Below, in pieces: positions 26,854-35,059 of a DNA stretch of 64,000 bases. The DNA comes from Mongoliimonas terrestris (GTDB lineage: Bacteria > Pseudomonadota > Alphaproteobacteria > Rhizobiales > Pleomorphomonadaceae): contig NZ_MSIG01000006.1 in the NCBI RefSeq assembly GCF_001927285.1, forward strand, positions 186,001 to 250,000. Reading direction: 5' to 3'. Numbering within the stretch: position 1 is the first letter of the stretch; each line of letters begins with the position of its first letter. The notes beneath the pieces are model-generated. The model was not told where the DNA came from. It saw nothing but the letters and a program-made list of their open reading frames with translations, and did not search any database. The position numbers were made by a program, and so were the translations under genes.

Positions 26854-27852
26854 GTGCGTTCCTTGTCCGCCGTCTTCGCAACCCTTGAACGGATCCTCGC
26901 CGGCGAGCCGGCCGTGGCGCTCGTCACGGTGGTGGGCGCGCGCGGGTCGACGCCGCGCGAGGCGGGGGCGCGCATGGTGGTGACGGCCGCGGGCGCCATC
27001 TCGGGCACGGTCGGTGGCGGGCGGCTGGAGCTGGAGGCGATCGCGGCGGCACGGGCGCTGGCCGAGGCGGGCCGGGATACGGCGACGCTCCGCCGCTTCG
27101 CGCTCGGGCCGGCGCTCGGCCAGTGCTGCGGCGGGCACGTGACGCTCGCCATCGAGGCCATCACGGCGGCGCGGCGGGACGAGATCGCGGCGCTCGCCGT
27201 CGGCGAGGCGGCGGGCGGCATGGCAACCACGGCGCGCTTCGCCGAAGGGGAGGGGATCCGGCGCACGATCGTCGGCCACGGTCCCGGTGCGCCGACGGCG
27301 GCGCTCGCCGACGACGGGACCCTGACGGAGGTGTTCGGGGCGCGGCCGCGGGCGGTGTATCTGTTCGGCGCCGGGCATGTGGGGCGCGCGGTGGTGCTGG
27401 CGCTGGCGCCGCTGCCTTTCCGGGTGACCTGGGTGGACGAGCGGGCCGACATGTTCCCGGCCGCCGTGCCGCGCACGGTGGAGACGGTGGCGACGGACCG
27501 GCCCGAGACGGTGGCCGCCGCCATGGAAGAGGGCGCCTTCGCGCTGGTGATGACGCACGACCACGGGGTGGACCTTGCCATCGTGCACGCGGCGCTTGTC
27601 GCCGGCCGGCACCGCTATCTCGGCCTCATCGGCAGCGCGACGAAGCGCGCCCGGTTCGAGAGCCGGCTCCACGCGCTCGGCCATGACGGCACGACGGCAA
27701 AGGCCTTCCGCTGCCCGATCGGGGTGGCGGGCATCACCTCCAAGGAGCCGGCGCTGATCGCGACGGCGGTGGCGGCCGAACTTCTGATCGAGGACGAAGC
27801 CGCGCGGGCCCGACGCCCGACCGACGCGGCGCTGATCCGGCTGGTGCCGTGA
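26854..27852 (+). CDS. xdhC: XdhC, molybdenum cofactor insertion protein
   Basis: A 332-residue chaperone that sulfurates and inserts the molybdenum cofactor into XdhB. It shows the family motif GQCCGGHVTLAIE near residue 90 and a C-terminal Rossmann-like domain starting YLFGAGHVGRA. The start is either GTG 26854 or TTG 26863; neither has a strong binding site. It follows xdhB by 44 bases and precedes the ABC transporter by 37, completing the xdhABC order common in alphaproteobacteria. Confidence 0.94.
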   Translation: MRSLSAVFATLERILAGEPAVALVTVVGARGSTPREAGARMVVTAAGAISGTVGGGRLELEAIAAARALAEAGRDTATLRRFALGPALGQCCGGHVTLAIEAITAARRDEIAALAVGEAAGGMATTARFAEGEGIRRTIVGHGPGAPTAALADDGTLTEVFGARPRAVYLFGAGHVGRAVVLALAPLPFRVTWVDERADMFPAAVPRTVETVATDRPETVAAAMEEGAFALVMTHDHGVDLAIVHAALVAGRHRYLGLIGSATKRARFESRLHALGHDGTTAKAFRCPIGVAGITSKEPALIATAVAAELLIEDEAARARRPTDAALIRLVP

Positions 27853-27889
27853 CGGGGCGGGCGGGGCGACGACAGGTGGACGGGGACAG

Positions 27890-29470
27890 ATGACGGCGAC
27901 GAGCACGCCCGAGACGACAGGATCCGCGCGGCCGCGTGGTGAGGCCCGACCGCGCGACACGGGGGGCGTGCCGCTCTTGGAGGCTCGCCATATCGTGAAG
28001 CGCTTCGGCGCCAACACGGCCAACGACGACGTGAGCCTGAAGGTGATGCCGGGGGAGATCCACGCGCTTCTCGGCGAGAACGGCGCCGGCAAGTCGACGC
28101 TGGTGAAGATCCTCTACGGCGCGCTGCAGCCGAACGAGGGCGAGATCCTCTGGAAGGGCCAGCCGGTGGTGATCGGCTCGCCGGCGGAGGCGCGCGCGCT
28201 CGGCATCGGCATGGTGTTCCAGCACTTCTCGCTGTTCGAGGCGCTGACGGTGGCGGAGAACATCGCCCTCGCCCTGCCGAAGGACGCCGACCGGCGGGGG
28301 CTTTCGGCGACCATCGCCAGGGTCTCGCGCGACTACGGCCTGCCGCTCGACCCGACGTCGCGGATCGCCGACCTGTCGGTCGGCGAGCGGCAGCGGGTGG
28401 AGATCGTGCGCTGCCTGTTGCAGAACCCGCAGCTCGTCATCATGGACGAGCCGACCTCGGTGCTGACGCCGCAGGAGGCGGACCAGCTGTTCGAGACGTT
28501 GAAGCGGCTCGCCTCGGAAGGCTGCGCCATCCTCTACATCTCGCACCGGCTGGAGGAGGTGAGGGCGATCTGCCACCACGCGACCATCATGCGCCGGGCC
28601 AAGGTGGTGGCCGAGACGGACCCGACCACGGAGACGGTCGGCACACTCGCCCGGCTGATGGTGGGCAACGAGGTGGACGCGGTGACGCGGACGAAGGGCG
28701 TGCCCGGCGCGCCGCGTCTCACGCTCGCGGGCCTCGACATGCCGGCGCTGGGTGCCTTCGGCGTGCCGCTCCGGGCCATCGACCTGGAGGTGCGGGCGGG
28801 CGAGATCGTGGCCATCGCCGGGGTGGCGGGCAACGGGCAGAGCGAGCTTTTCGACGCGGTCTCCGGCGAGCGGACCGGGCGCGACGGCGCGGTGGTGATC
28901 GACGGCCGGCCGGTCGGCCACCAGGGCGTCAACGAGCGGCGGCGGCTCGGCGCGGCCTTCGTGCCGGAGGAGCGCCTGGGCCATGGGGCGGTGCCGGCGC
29001 TGAAGCTGTCGGAGAACGTGGTGCTGACCCGCCACGGCACAGGAGAGGGCATCGCCAGCGGCGGCTTCACCCGCTTCGGCCTCGCCGGGCGGATCGTGGA
29101 GGCGGTGACGAAGCGGTTCGACGTGCGCAAGGGGCCGGCGGACCCGGAGGCGCGGGCGCTGTCCGGCGGCAACCTGCAGAAGTTCGTGGTCGGCCGCGAG
29201 GTGGACCGAACCCCCGGCGTACTGGTGGTGGCCCAGCCCACCTGGGGCGTCGACGCGGGCGCCGCGGCGGTGATCCGCCAGGCGCTGATCGACCTCGCCC
29301 GCTCCGGGTCGGCGGTGCTGGTGATCAGCCAGGATCTCGACGAGATCTTCGAGATCGCCGACCGGATCGCGGTGATCTCGCGCGGGCACCTCTCCGTGCC
29401 GAAGGCCGCGGAGGCGATGACGCGGGAAGAGATCGGGCTGCTGATGGCCGGCGGGGCGGAGAAGCGGTGA
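27890..29470 (+). CDS. Nucleoside-type ABC transporter ATP-binding protein (two nucleotide-binding domains)
   Basis: A 526-residue duplicated ATPase of the sugar/nucleoside type. The first domain has GENGAGKST, LSVGERQRVEI and IMDEPTS. The second has a degenerate P-loop GVAGNGQSE, LSGGNLQKFV and AQPTWGVD in place of DEPT, the usual pattern in BMP-family importers (YufO/NupO). It powers two membrane subunits encoded downstream. Position directly after xdhC suggests the substrate is a purine base or nucleoside that feeds the enzyme. Confidence 0.93.
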   Translation: MTATSTPETTGSARPRGEARPRDTGGVPLLEARHIVKRFGANTANDDVSLKVMPGEIHALLGENGAGKSTLVKILYGALQPNEGEILWKGQPVVIGSPAEARALGIGMVFQHFSLFEALTVAENIALALPKDADRRGLSATIARVSRDYGLPLDPTSRIADLSVGERQRVEIVRCLLQNPQLVIMDEPTSVLTPQEADQLFETLKRLASEGCAILYISHRLEEVRAICHHATIMRRAKVVAETDPTTETVGTLARLMVGNEVDAVTRTKGVPGAPRLTLAGLDMPALGAFGVPLRAIDLEVRAGEIVAIAGVAGNGQSELFDAVSGERTGRDGAVVIDGRPVGHQGVNERRRLGAAFVPEERLGHGAVPALKLSENVVLTRHGTGEGIASGGFTRFGLAGRIVEAVTKRFDVRKGPADPEARALSGGNLQKFVVGREVDRTPGVLVVAQPTWGVDAGAAAVIRQALIDLARSGSAVLVISQDLDEIFEIADRIAVISRGHLSVPKAAEAMTREEIGLLMAGGAEKR

Positions 29471-29510
29471 TGGGGATTGCCGGAGCGACTCGATCGTCGG
29501 TGGTAGAGGT

Positions 29511-29673
29511 GGCACCCCTCTCTCCCACTCTCTCCCACAAGGGGAGAGAGGGTTCTGGCGGAGGGTCCGGCGCTCACCGACTGGCCCTCGTCAGCCGGGT
29601 CGCGACGACCGCCGTCAAGGGCGCCAACCGGCCCTCTCTCCCCTTGTGGGAGAGAGTGGGAGAGAGGGGTGCC
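29511..29673. repeat. Perfect 42-base inverted repeat between transporter genes
   Basis: The arm at 29511-29552 and the arm at 29632-29673 are exact reverse complements over 42 bases, with a 79-base loop. Each arm contains the purine-rich core GGGGAGAGAGGG and its pyrimidine complement (CTCTCTCCCAC). Elements of this look are dispersed in many Hyphomicrobiales genomes. Lying between the ATPase and first permease genes, it would fold into a long hairpin in the operon messenger. Confidence 0.9.
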
Positions 29674-29729
29674 GGCGCAGCCCATCCAATCTTGCGTCGA
29701 CCCGCTCAACCCCACCCGGAACCCCGCCC

Positions 29730-30818
29730 ATGCATCTAGAACTCGTCAAGCGACCGGAGGTGAGCCGGGTCATGATGGTGGGGTCGCCGGTTTTGGCGGT
29801 CGGGCTCACGGTCATCTTCGCCGCCATCGTCTTCGCGCTGCAGGGCAAGGATCCGCTAGCCGGCGTCTACTATTTCTTCCTGGAGCCGCTGACGTCGTCG
29901 TGGTCGATCGAGCAGTTGATCGTCAAGGCGACGCCGCTCGTCATCATCGCGCTCGGGCTGGCGGTCTGCTTCCTCTCCAACAACTGGAACATCGGCGCGG
30001 AAGGCCAGCTGACCGTCGGGGCGATCACCGGGTCGATGCTGCCGGTGCTGGTGCCGGAGTTCGCCTCGCCGGCGACGCTGCCGCTGATGGTGCTCATGGG
30101 CGCCCTTGGCGGGGCGCTGTTCGCGGCGGTGCCGGCCATCCTGAAGACCCGGTTCGGCACCAACGAGATCCTCACCTCGCTGATGCTCGTCTACGCCTCC
30201 GGCCTCTTCCTCGACTGGCTGGTGCGCGGGCCCTGGCGCGATCCAAAAGGCTTCAACTTCCCGATCACCATCGCGTTCAACGACGCCGCCATCCCGTCCA
30301 CCATCCCGATCGGGCCGCTCTACCTCAATCTTTCCGCCTTCGTGGCGCTGGTGCTGGTGGCGGTTCTGGCGGTGACGCTGGGGCGGACGCTGAAGGGGTT
30401 CGAGATCCGCGTGCTCGGGCAGAGCCCGCGCGCGGGCGCCTTCGCGGGCTTCTCGGCGCGGCGGATGACGCTGTTCGCCTTCATGGTATCGGGCGCGCTC
30501 GCCGGGATCGCGGGCATCCTGACGGTGGCGTCGGAGATCGGCAAGCTGCAGCCGGTGATCTCGCCGGGCTACGGGTTCACGGCCATCATCGTGGCCTTCC
30601 TCGGCCGGCTGAACCCGGTCGGCATCCTGATCGCAGGCCTCGTCATCGCGCTCTCCTATCTCGGCGGCGAGGCGATCCAAACCACCATGCAGATGTCCTC
30701 CAAGGTGGCGACGGTGGTGCAGGGCATGCTGCTCTTCTTCGTGCTTGCCTGCGACACGCTCATCCTCTACCGCGTCCGGCTGGTCGGTCGCGCGCCGAAG
30801 GAGCCCGCCCGTGCTTGA
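29730..30818 (+). CDS. Nucleoside-type ABC transporter permease 1
   Basis: A 362-residue membrane subunit of the BMP-family (YufP-like) type, with eight to ten helices and the family segments NNWNIGAEGQLTVGAI and GTNEILTSLML. The ATG at 29730 was chosen because the upstream in-frame sequence is derived from the inverted repeat and does not look coding. It overlaps the second permease by eight bases. Confidence 0.92.
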   Translation: MHLELVKRPEVSRVMMVGSPVLAVGLTVIFAAIVFALQGKDPLAGVYYFFLEPLTSSWSIEQLIVKATPLVIIALGLAVCFLSNNWNIGAEGQLTVGAITGSMLPVLVPEFASPATLPLMVLMGALGGALFAAVPAILKTRFGTNEILTSLMLVYASGLFLDWLVRGPWRDPKGFNFPITIAFNDAAIPSTIPIGPLYLNLSAFVALVLVAVLAVTLGRTLKGFEIRVLGQSPRAGAFAGFSARRMTLFAFMVSGALAGIAGILTVASEIGKLQPVISPGYGFTAIIVAFLGRLNPVGILIAGLVIALSYLGGEAIQTTMQMSSKVATVVQGMLLFFVLACDTLILYRVRLVGRAPKEPARA

Positions 30819-31725
30819 GGCCATCATCCTCACCGTGATCACCGCCGCGACGCCGCTCCTGCTGGCGGCCATCGGCGAACTCGTCGTGGAGCGCTCCGGC
30901 GTGCTCAACCTCGGCGTGGAAGGCATGATGGTGATGGGCGCCGTGTGCGGCTTCGCCGGCACGCTGACCTTCGGCACGCCGTTCGCCGGCATCATCGCCG
31001 GCGCGCTCGCCGGCATGGCGGTGAGCCTCCTGTTCGGGTTCGCGACGCTGACGCTCGTCGCCAACCAGGTGGCGTCGGGCCTGGCGCTCACCTTGTTCGG
31101 GCTCGGGCTCGCGGGTCTCATCGGCGAGGGTTTCGTCGGCACGCCGGGTCTGAAGCTGCCGGCGCTCTTCATTCCGGGGCTGACCGACCTGCCGGTGGTG
31201 GGGCGCATCCTGTTCGGGCAGGACGTGCTCGTCTACCTCTCGTTCGCGTTGGTCGCGGGCGTGTCGTGGTTCCTGTTCCGCACCCGGGCGGGGCTGGTGC
31301 TCCGCGCCGTCGGCGACAATCACGGCTCGGCGCATGCGCTCGGCTATTCGGTGGTGAAGGTGCGCTATCTGGCGGTGCTGTTCGGCGGCGCCTGCGCGGG
31401 GCTCGGCGGCGCGTATCTGTCCATCGCCTACACGCCGCTCTGGGTGGAGAGCATGACGGCCGGGCGCGGCTGGATCGCGCTGGCGCTCGTCGTGTTCGCG
31501 TCCTGGCGGCCGGGGCGGCTGGTGGTGGGCGCCTATCTCTTCGGCGCGGTGACCATCCTGCAGCTCCATGCCCAGCCGCTCGGGCTCGGGGTGCCGTCGC
31601 AGTTCCTCTCCATGCTGCCTTATCTCGCCACCGTGGTGGTGCTGGTGCTGATCTCCGGCAACCGCCGCGCCACCCGCTTCAACACGCCGGCCTGCCTCGG
31701 CACCCCCTTCGTTCCGGACCGATGA
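30811..31725 (+). CDS. Nucleoside-type ABC transporter permease 2
   Basis: A 304-residue YufQ-like membrane subunit. It carries GVLNLGVEGMMVMGAV near the start and GLGGAYLSIAYTPLWVESMTAGRGWIALALVVFA, both typical of this family. The GTG start lies within the last codons of the first permease, giving an eight-base overlap and coupled translation. Together the two permeases form the inner-membrane channel for the binding protein encoded downstream. Confidence 0.92.
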   Translation: MLEAIILTVITAATPLLLAAIGELVVERSGVLNLGVEGMMVMGAVCGFAGTLTFGTPFAGIIAGALAGMAVSLLFGFATLTLVANQVASGLALTLFGLGLAGLIGEGFVGTPGLKLPALFIPGLTDLPVVGRILFGQDVLVYLSFALVAGVSWFLFRTRAGLVLRAVGDNHGSAHALGYSVVKVRYLAVLFGGACAGLGGAYLSIAYTPLWVESMTAGRGWIALALVVFASWRPGRLVVGAYLFGAVTILQLHAQPLGLGVPSQFLSMLPYLATVVVLVLISGNRRATRFNTPACLGTPFVPDR

Positions 31726-31820
31726 CGGCACCGGACGACCGATCGGCGGACGCGTACCGGCCCGCGCCCGCCCGCATGTTCCAGACGGCCGCATACTCGA
31801 TCCTTCCAGGGAGACACCGC

Positions 31821-32891
31821 ATGAAGAAACTGCTCCTCCTCGCCGGCACCGCGCTTGCCGTCGCGCTCGGCGCCACGGCCGCTTCCGCCCAGGACAAGAC
31901 CAAGGCCTGCTTCATCTACGTGGGGCCGATCGGCGACTTCGGTTGGTCCTACCAGCACGACCAGGGCCGGCTCGCCATCGAGGCCGCGTTCGGCGACAAG
32001 GTCGAGACCGCCTATCTGGAGAACGTCTCCGAGGGTCCGGACGCGGAGCGCGCCATTGAGCGTCTCGCCCGCGACGGCTGCGACATCATCTTCACCACTT
32101 CGTTCGGCTTCATGGACCCGACCATCAAGGTCGCTAAGAAGTACCCGGACGTGAAGTTCGAGCACGCCACCGGCTTCAAGACGGCCGAGAACGTGGGCAT
32201 CTACAACTCGCGCTTCTACGAGGGCCGCTACATCATCGGCCAGATGGCCGCCAAGGTGTCGAAGGCCGGCATGGCGGGCTACATCGTGTCCTTCCCGATC
32301 CCGGAAGTGGTGATGGGCATCAACGCCTTCATGCTGGGCGCCCAGAGCGTGAACCCGGACTTCAAGGTGAAGATCGTCTGGGTGAACTCCTGGTTCGACC
32401 CGGGCAAGGAGGCGGACGCCGCCAAGGCGCTGTTCGACCAGGGCGCGGATATCATGGTCCAGCACACGGACTCCACCGCGCCGCTGCAGATCGCCGAGGA
32501 GCGCGGCCTGAAGGGCTTCGGTCAGGCGTCGGACATGATCAAGTTCGCCCCGAACGCCCAGATGACCTCCATCGTGGACGACTGGTCGGCCTATTACGTC
32601 GGCCGCGTGCAAGCGGTGATGGACGGCACCTGGAAGCCGGAGAACAAATGGGGCGGTCTCGCCGACAAGGGCCTGATGATGGCGCCCTACACCAACGTGC
32701 CGGAAGACGTGGCGAAGGCCGCCGCCGAAACGGAAGCGAAGATCGCCTCTGGTGAATTCCACCCCTTCACCGGTCCGATCTTCGACCAGGACGGCAAGGA
32801 GCGCTACGCCGCCGGCGTCGTGGCGCCGGACGGCGATCTCCTCGGCATGAACTGGTACGTGAAGGGCGTGGACGACAAGCTGCCGCAGTGA
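31821..32891 (+). CDS. BMP-family ABC transporter substrate-binding protein
   Basis: A 356-residue periplasmic protein with a standard Sec signal ending ASAQ (residue 24). It has the basic-membrane-protein (Med/PnrA) fold: FIYVGPIGDFGWSYQHDQGR, then IFTTSFGFMD and EHATGF, and a late PYTNVP. PnrA-like members bind purine nucleosides. Being last in a block that begins with urate and xanthine enzymes supports a purine base or nucleoside as ligand. GGGAGACACC precedes ATG 31821. Confidence 0.93.
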   Translation: MKKLLLLAGTALAVALGATAASAQDKTKACFIYVGPIGDFGWSYQHDQGRLAIEAAFGDKVETAYLENVSEGPDAERAIERLARDGCDIIFTTSFGFMDPTIKVAKKYPDVKFEHATGFKTAENVGIYNSRFYEGRYIIGQMAAKVSKAGMAGYIVSFPIPEVVMGINAFMLGAQSVNPDFKVKIVWVNSWFDPGKEADAAKALFDQGADIMVQHTDSTAPLQIAEERGLKGFGQASDMIKFAPNAQMTSIVDDWSAYYVGRVQAVMDGTWKPENKWGGLADKGLMMAPYTNVPEDVAKAAAETEAKIASGEFHPFTGPIFDQDGKERYAAGVVAPDGDLLGMNWYVKGVDDKLPQ

Positions 32892-32974
32892 CGGACGGCG
32901 CCGGCTTGCCGGCGAGGTTACCCACCACGCGGCACGGGGAGCGGTCACGCCCCCCGGGCCGCGCCCGCGGGCCG

Positions 32975-33835
32975 TCAGAGCAGGGTGAAGCCCCTCAGGC
33001 GCCCCACATGGAGCCCGAATTCAAAGAGCCAGGCCTCGTAGGTTATCTGTCCCATGACGATCAGCGCCGCCCGGGTGAGGCAGGCGGCGAAGCGGCGCGA
33101 CTCGCGGGCAAGATAGCGGACCCGCGACCGGTGGCCGTACTTCTTTTGAAGCAATGCTTCGCTCCGGCCCCAGGCGACGCCCTGGTTGTAGCGCGCCGTG
33201 CCGCTGTCGCGGAGCCGGTAGTGAACCTTGGCCTTGGGCTCGAAGTGGAGTTGGAAGCCCGCGCGCTGCGCTCTCCAGCAGTAGTCGATATCCCAGGACG
33301 TACCGCAGTCGTGCGCCGGGCCGCCGATCGCGTCGTAAACGGCGCGGCGGAAACCGATGGCGCAGCCGAAGCCCCAGGGTAGAGTCCAAAGCGGACCGGT
33401 TCCGACCATCAGCCCTGTTTGCTGAACGGTGAACGCGCGCGCCAGGTCGGGTCGATTCAAAGGGACGGGATCCAAAGCCGCCACGACGAAATCATGATGG
33501 CGGAGCGCTTCGCTCATGGCGGCAAACCAGTCGTCCGCCAACTCGTCGTCAGCCTCGCAGAGGAGAAGGCACTCGCCACGCGCCGCCGCGAACCCGGTGC
33601 GATAGGAGTGATCGACGCCTTGCCGCGGACCCGTGCCGTCGAAGGCCTGGACGATCCTCAGGTTCGGAAGCTTGTCCACATACTCACCGACGATGTCCAT
33701 CGATCGGTCTGTACATCCGTTGTCCACCACAAGCACTTCACAACCATCCGTCCAGTTCTGTTGGGCAAGAGAGTCCAGCTGAACAGCGATCGTGGACACG
33801 CCATTATAGACGGGCAAGATGACGCTGTACTGCAT
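32975..33835 (-). CDS. Family 2 glycosyltransferase
   Basis: A 286-residue GT-A enzyme with YSVILPVYNG at the start, DNGCTD at 38-43 and the metal-binding EADDE at 94-98, then GTSWDIDYCWRAQRAGF, the acceptor-side motif of galactosyl- and rhamnosyl-like GT2 enzymes. There is no membrane helix. It lies alone at the edge of a patch of lower GC content, so it may have been acquired separately from its neighbours. The glycan it serves is unknown. Confidence 0.88.
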   Translation of the reverse strand: MQYSVILPVYNGVSTIAVQLDSLAQQNWTDGCEVLVVDNGCTDRSMDIVGEYVDKLPNLRIVQAFDGTGPRQGVDHSYRTGFAAARGECLLLCEADDELADDWFAAMSEALRHHDFVVAALDPVPLNRPDLARAFTVQQTGLMVGTGPLWTLPWGFGCAIGFRRAVYDAIGGPAHDCGTSWDIDYCWRAQRAGFQLHFEPKAKVHYRLRDSGTARYNQGVAWGRSEALLQKKYGHRSRVRYLARESRRFAACLTRAALIVMGQITYEAWLFEFGLHVGRLRGFTLL

Positions 33836-34097
33836 CTCGGACCCCCTCGATCATCATCACTACTAAGAATAGGGAAAGACGTGAGTGAACTATTGGATTG
33901 CGAAAATTGCACCTGATTACTGCACATTATGGGTTATAATCCGTTGGATCTAGATTTATCTCAGGATGAGTTCTTGCCGCAATTGAAAAAACGGGGACAG
34001 ATCGCCGTGATATGGGTGGTTGAGGATACCGTTTACTTTATTTAGACTCTGGGTCAGATAGTCGGGTTCGACCATTAAGACGGCAGGCGGTGGGCTT
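33836..34097. other. Lower-GC intergenic patch
   Basis: Base composition falls clearly here compared with the rest of the window and the unusual composition continues to about 34440. It contains AT-rich words resembling -10 boxes (for example GGGTTATAATCC near 33932) that may belong to the divergent or adjacent genes. No confident gene was seen on either strand; an 86-residue minus-strand frame at 33956-34216 competes with the plus-strand frame below. Confidence 0.5.
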
Positions 34098-34364
34098 ATG
34101 GGGGATTTGCTTCTCATCGAGAATGAATTGGTCTCCAGTTTTACGGCATTGTTTTCGCTCGACTTCATTCGAGCCTCACACCAAGAATGGACCCGGCAGA
34201 ACGGCGACGTTAGCAAAGTGGACCAAACACCTGTCGACTTTCGTCTGTTCGTCTACACACGAGCACTCGGACTCATCATCAACGAGCTGAATTTCAACAC
34301 CGACGCACATGTGGAAGACGCTGACGACAGGCCTGATCGGCTGAAGGTAATGCGGTCTCTGTGA
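34098..34364 (+). CDS. Hypothetical protein in lower-GC patch
   Basis: An 88-residue frame starting MGDLLLIENELVSSFTALFSL and containing FRLFVYTRALGLIINELNF, with an AGGCGG element seven bases upstream. It reads as a small acidic, helical protein and does not resemble a GC-rich shadow frame. No family recognised. It may be a remnant of a larger acquired gene; the overlapping minus-strand frame cannot be excluded. Confidence 0.35.
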   Translation: MGDLLLIENELVSSFTALFSLDFIRASHQEWTRQNGDVSKVDQTPVDFRLFVYTRALGLIINELNFNTDAHVEDADDRPDRLKVMRSL

Positions 34365-34539
34365 GATATTGTTCTTAGTGAGAATTCACGGGTAGGGACA
34401 TCAGCGTGCAATCACTGTCTCGAACGTCCTGGTCCGACGGGCCGGTGATTCCGCGCGGCCGTTAAGCCCGATCGGATTTCCTCCGACGGCAAACGGCTCT
34501 ACATAGAGGGTCGAAAAACTCGGCATCCGGAGCGCCCCC

Positions 34540-34845
34540 ATGTCCATCCCGTCCTACGGCCTCACCCGAACCTCGGACGATCTCGACGTCCGCCGCCGGA
34601 AGGCGCTCTATCATGCGTGGCACCGGGGCACGCGGGAGATGGACCTGCTGCTCGGCCGCTTCGCGGACGCGCATATCGCCGATCTGTCCGAGGACGAACT
34701 CGGCGACTTCGAGCGGCTGATGGAGGTGCCTGATCGGGACCTGTTCGGCTGGATCCTCGGCCGCGAGGAGACGCCGGACAACTACAAGGGTCCCGTCACC
34801 GAGAAGGTGCTGGCCTTCGCCATGGCGAACCCGCTGACGGGCTGA
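34540..34845 (+). CDS. sdhE: Succinate dehydrogenase assembly factor 2 (flavinator)
   Basis: A 101-residue SdhE/Sdh5 protein, which promotes covalent attachment of FAD to the SdhA subunit. The family motif RGTREMD (residues 30-36) is present, followed by LSEDELGDFERLMEVPDRDLFGWILG. GGAG lies eight bases before the ATG. A TACATA box at 34500-34505 is a likely -10 element. The sdhE-mfd order is common in alphaproteobacteria, often with recG upstream, which is missing here. Confidence 0.93.
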   Translation: MSIPSYGLTRTSDDLDVRRRKALYHAWHRGTREMDLLLGRFADAHIADLSEDELGDFERLMEVPDRDLFGWILGREETPDNYKGPVTEKVLAFAMANPLTG

Positions 34846-34864
34846 ACCGACGCACGCTTTTCCC

Positions 34865-34893
34865 CTGACTTTCCGCCCGACGGGCGCTACATA
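34865..34893 (+). promoter_or_regulatory. Probable sigma-70-type promoter of mfd
   Basis: CTGACT (34865-34870) and TACATA (34888-34893) are separated by 17 bases. The same words, TTTCC, CCGACGG and CTACATAGA, recur in similar arrangement upstream of sdhE (34477-34508), which suggests the two promoters are recognised alike. Confidence 0.5.
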
Positions 34894-35059
34894 GAACGCG
34901 TCGCCGACGGGCCCCGAACGGGCCCGGCGGTGGCTTGCCGTTGTTGAGGCAAGACGACCGGCGCGATCCTGTCGCCGGCCGCAGCCGCCCGTGGGCGTCG
35001 ATCCGGCGCCTCTTTCATGCCTTCGGCGCCCTTTGCCGGCGCCCGTTCCAAGAGCCGCC

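Noticed and set aside
24425..26881. 818-residue open frame antisense to xdhB
   Set aside because: Long antisense frames are expected from GC-biased codon use; its translation is Arg/His-rich with no family motif, whereas xdhB shows complete molybdenum-site motifs.
33956..34216. 86-residue minus-strand frame overlapping the plus-strand hypothetical gene
   Set aside because: Both frames cannot easily be real; it lacks a good ribosome binding site, so only the plus-strand frame was listed, at low confidence.
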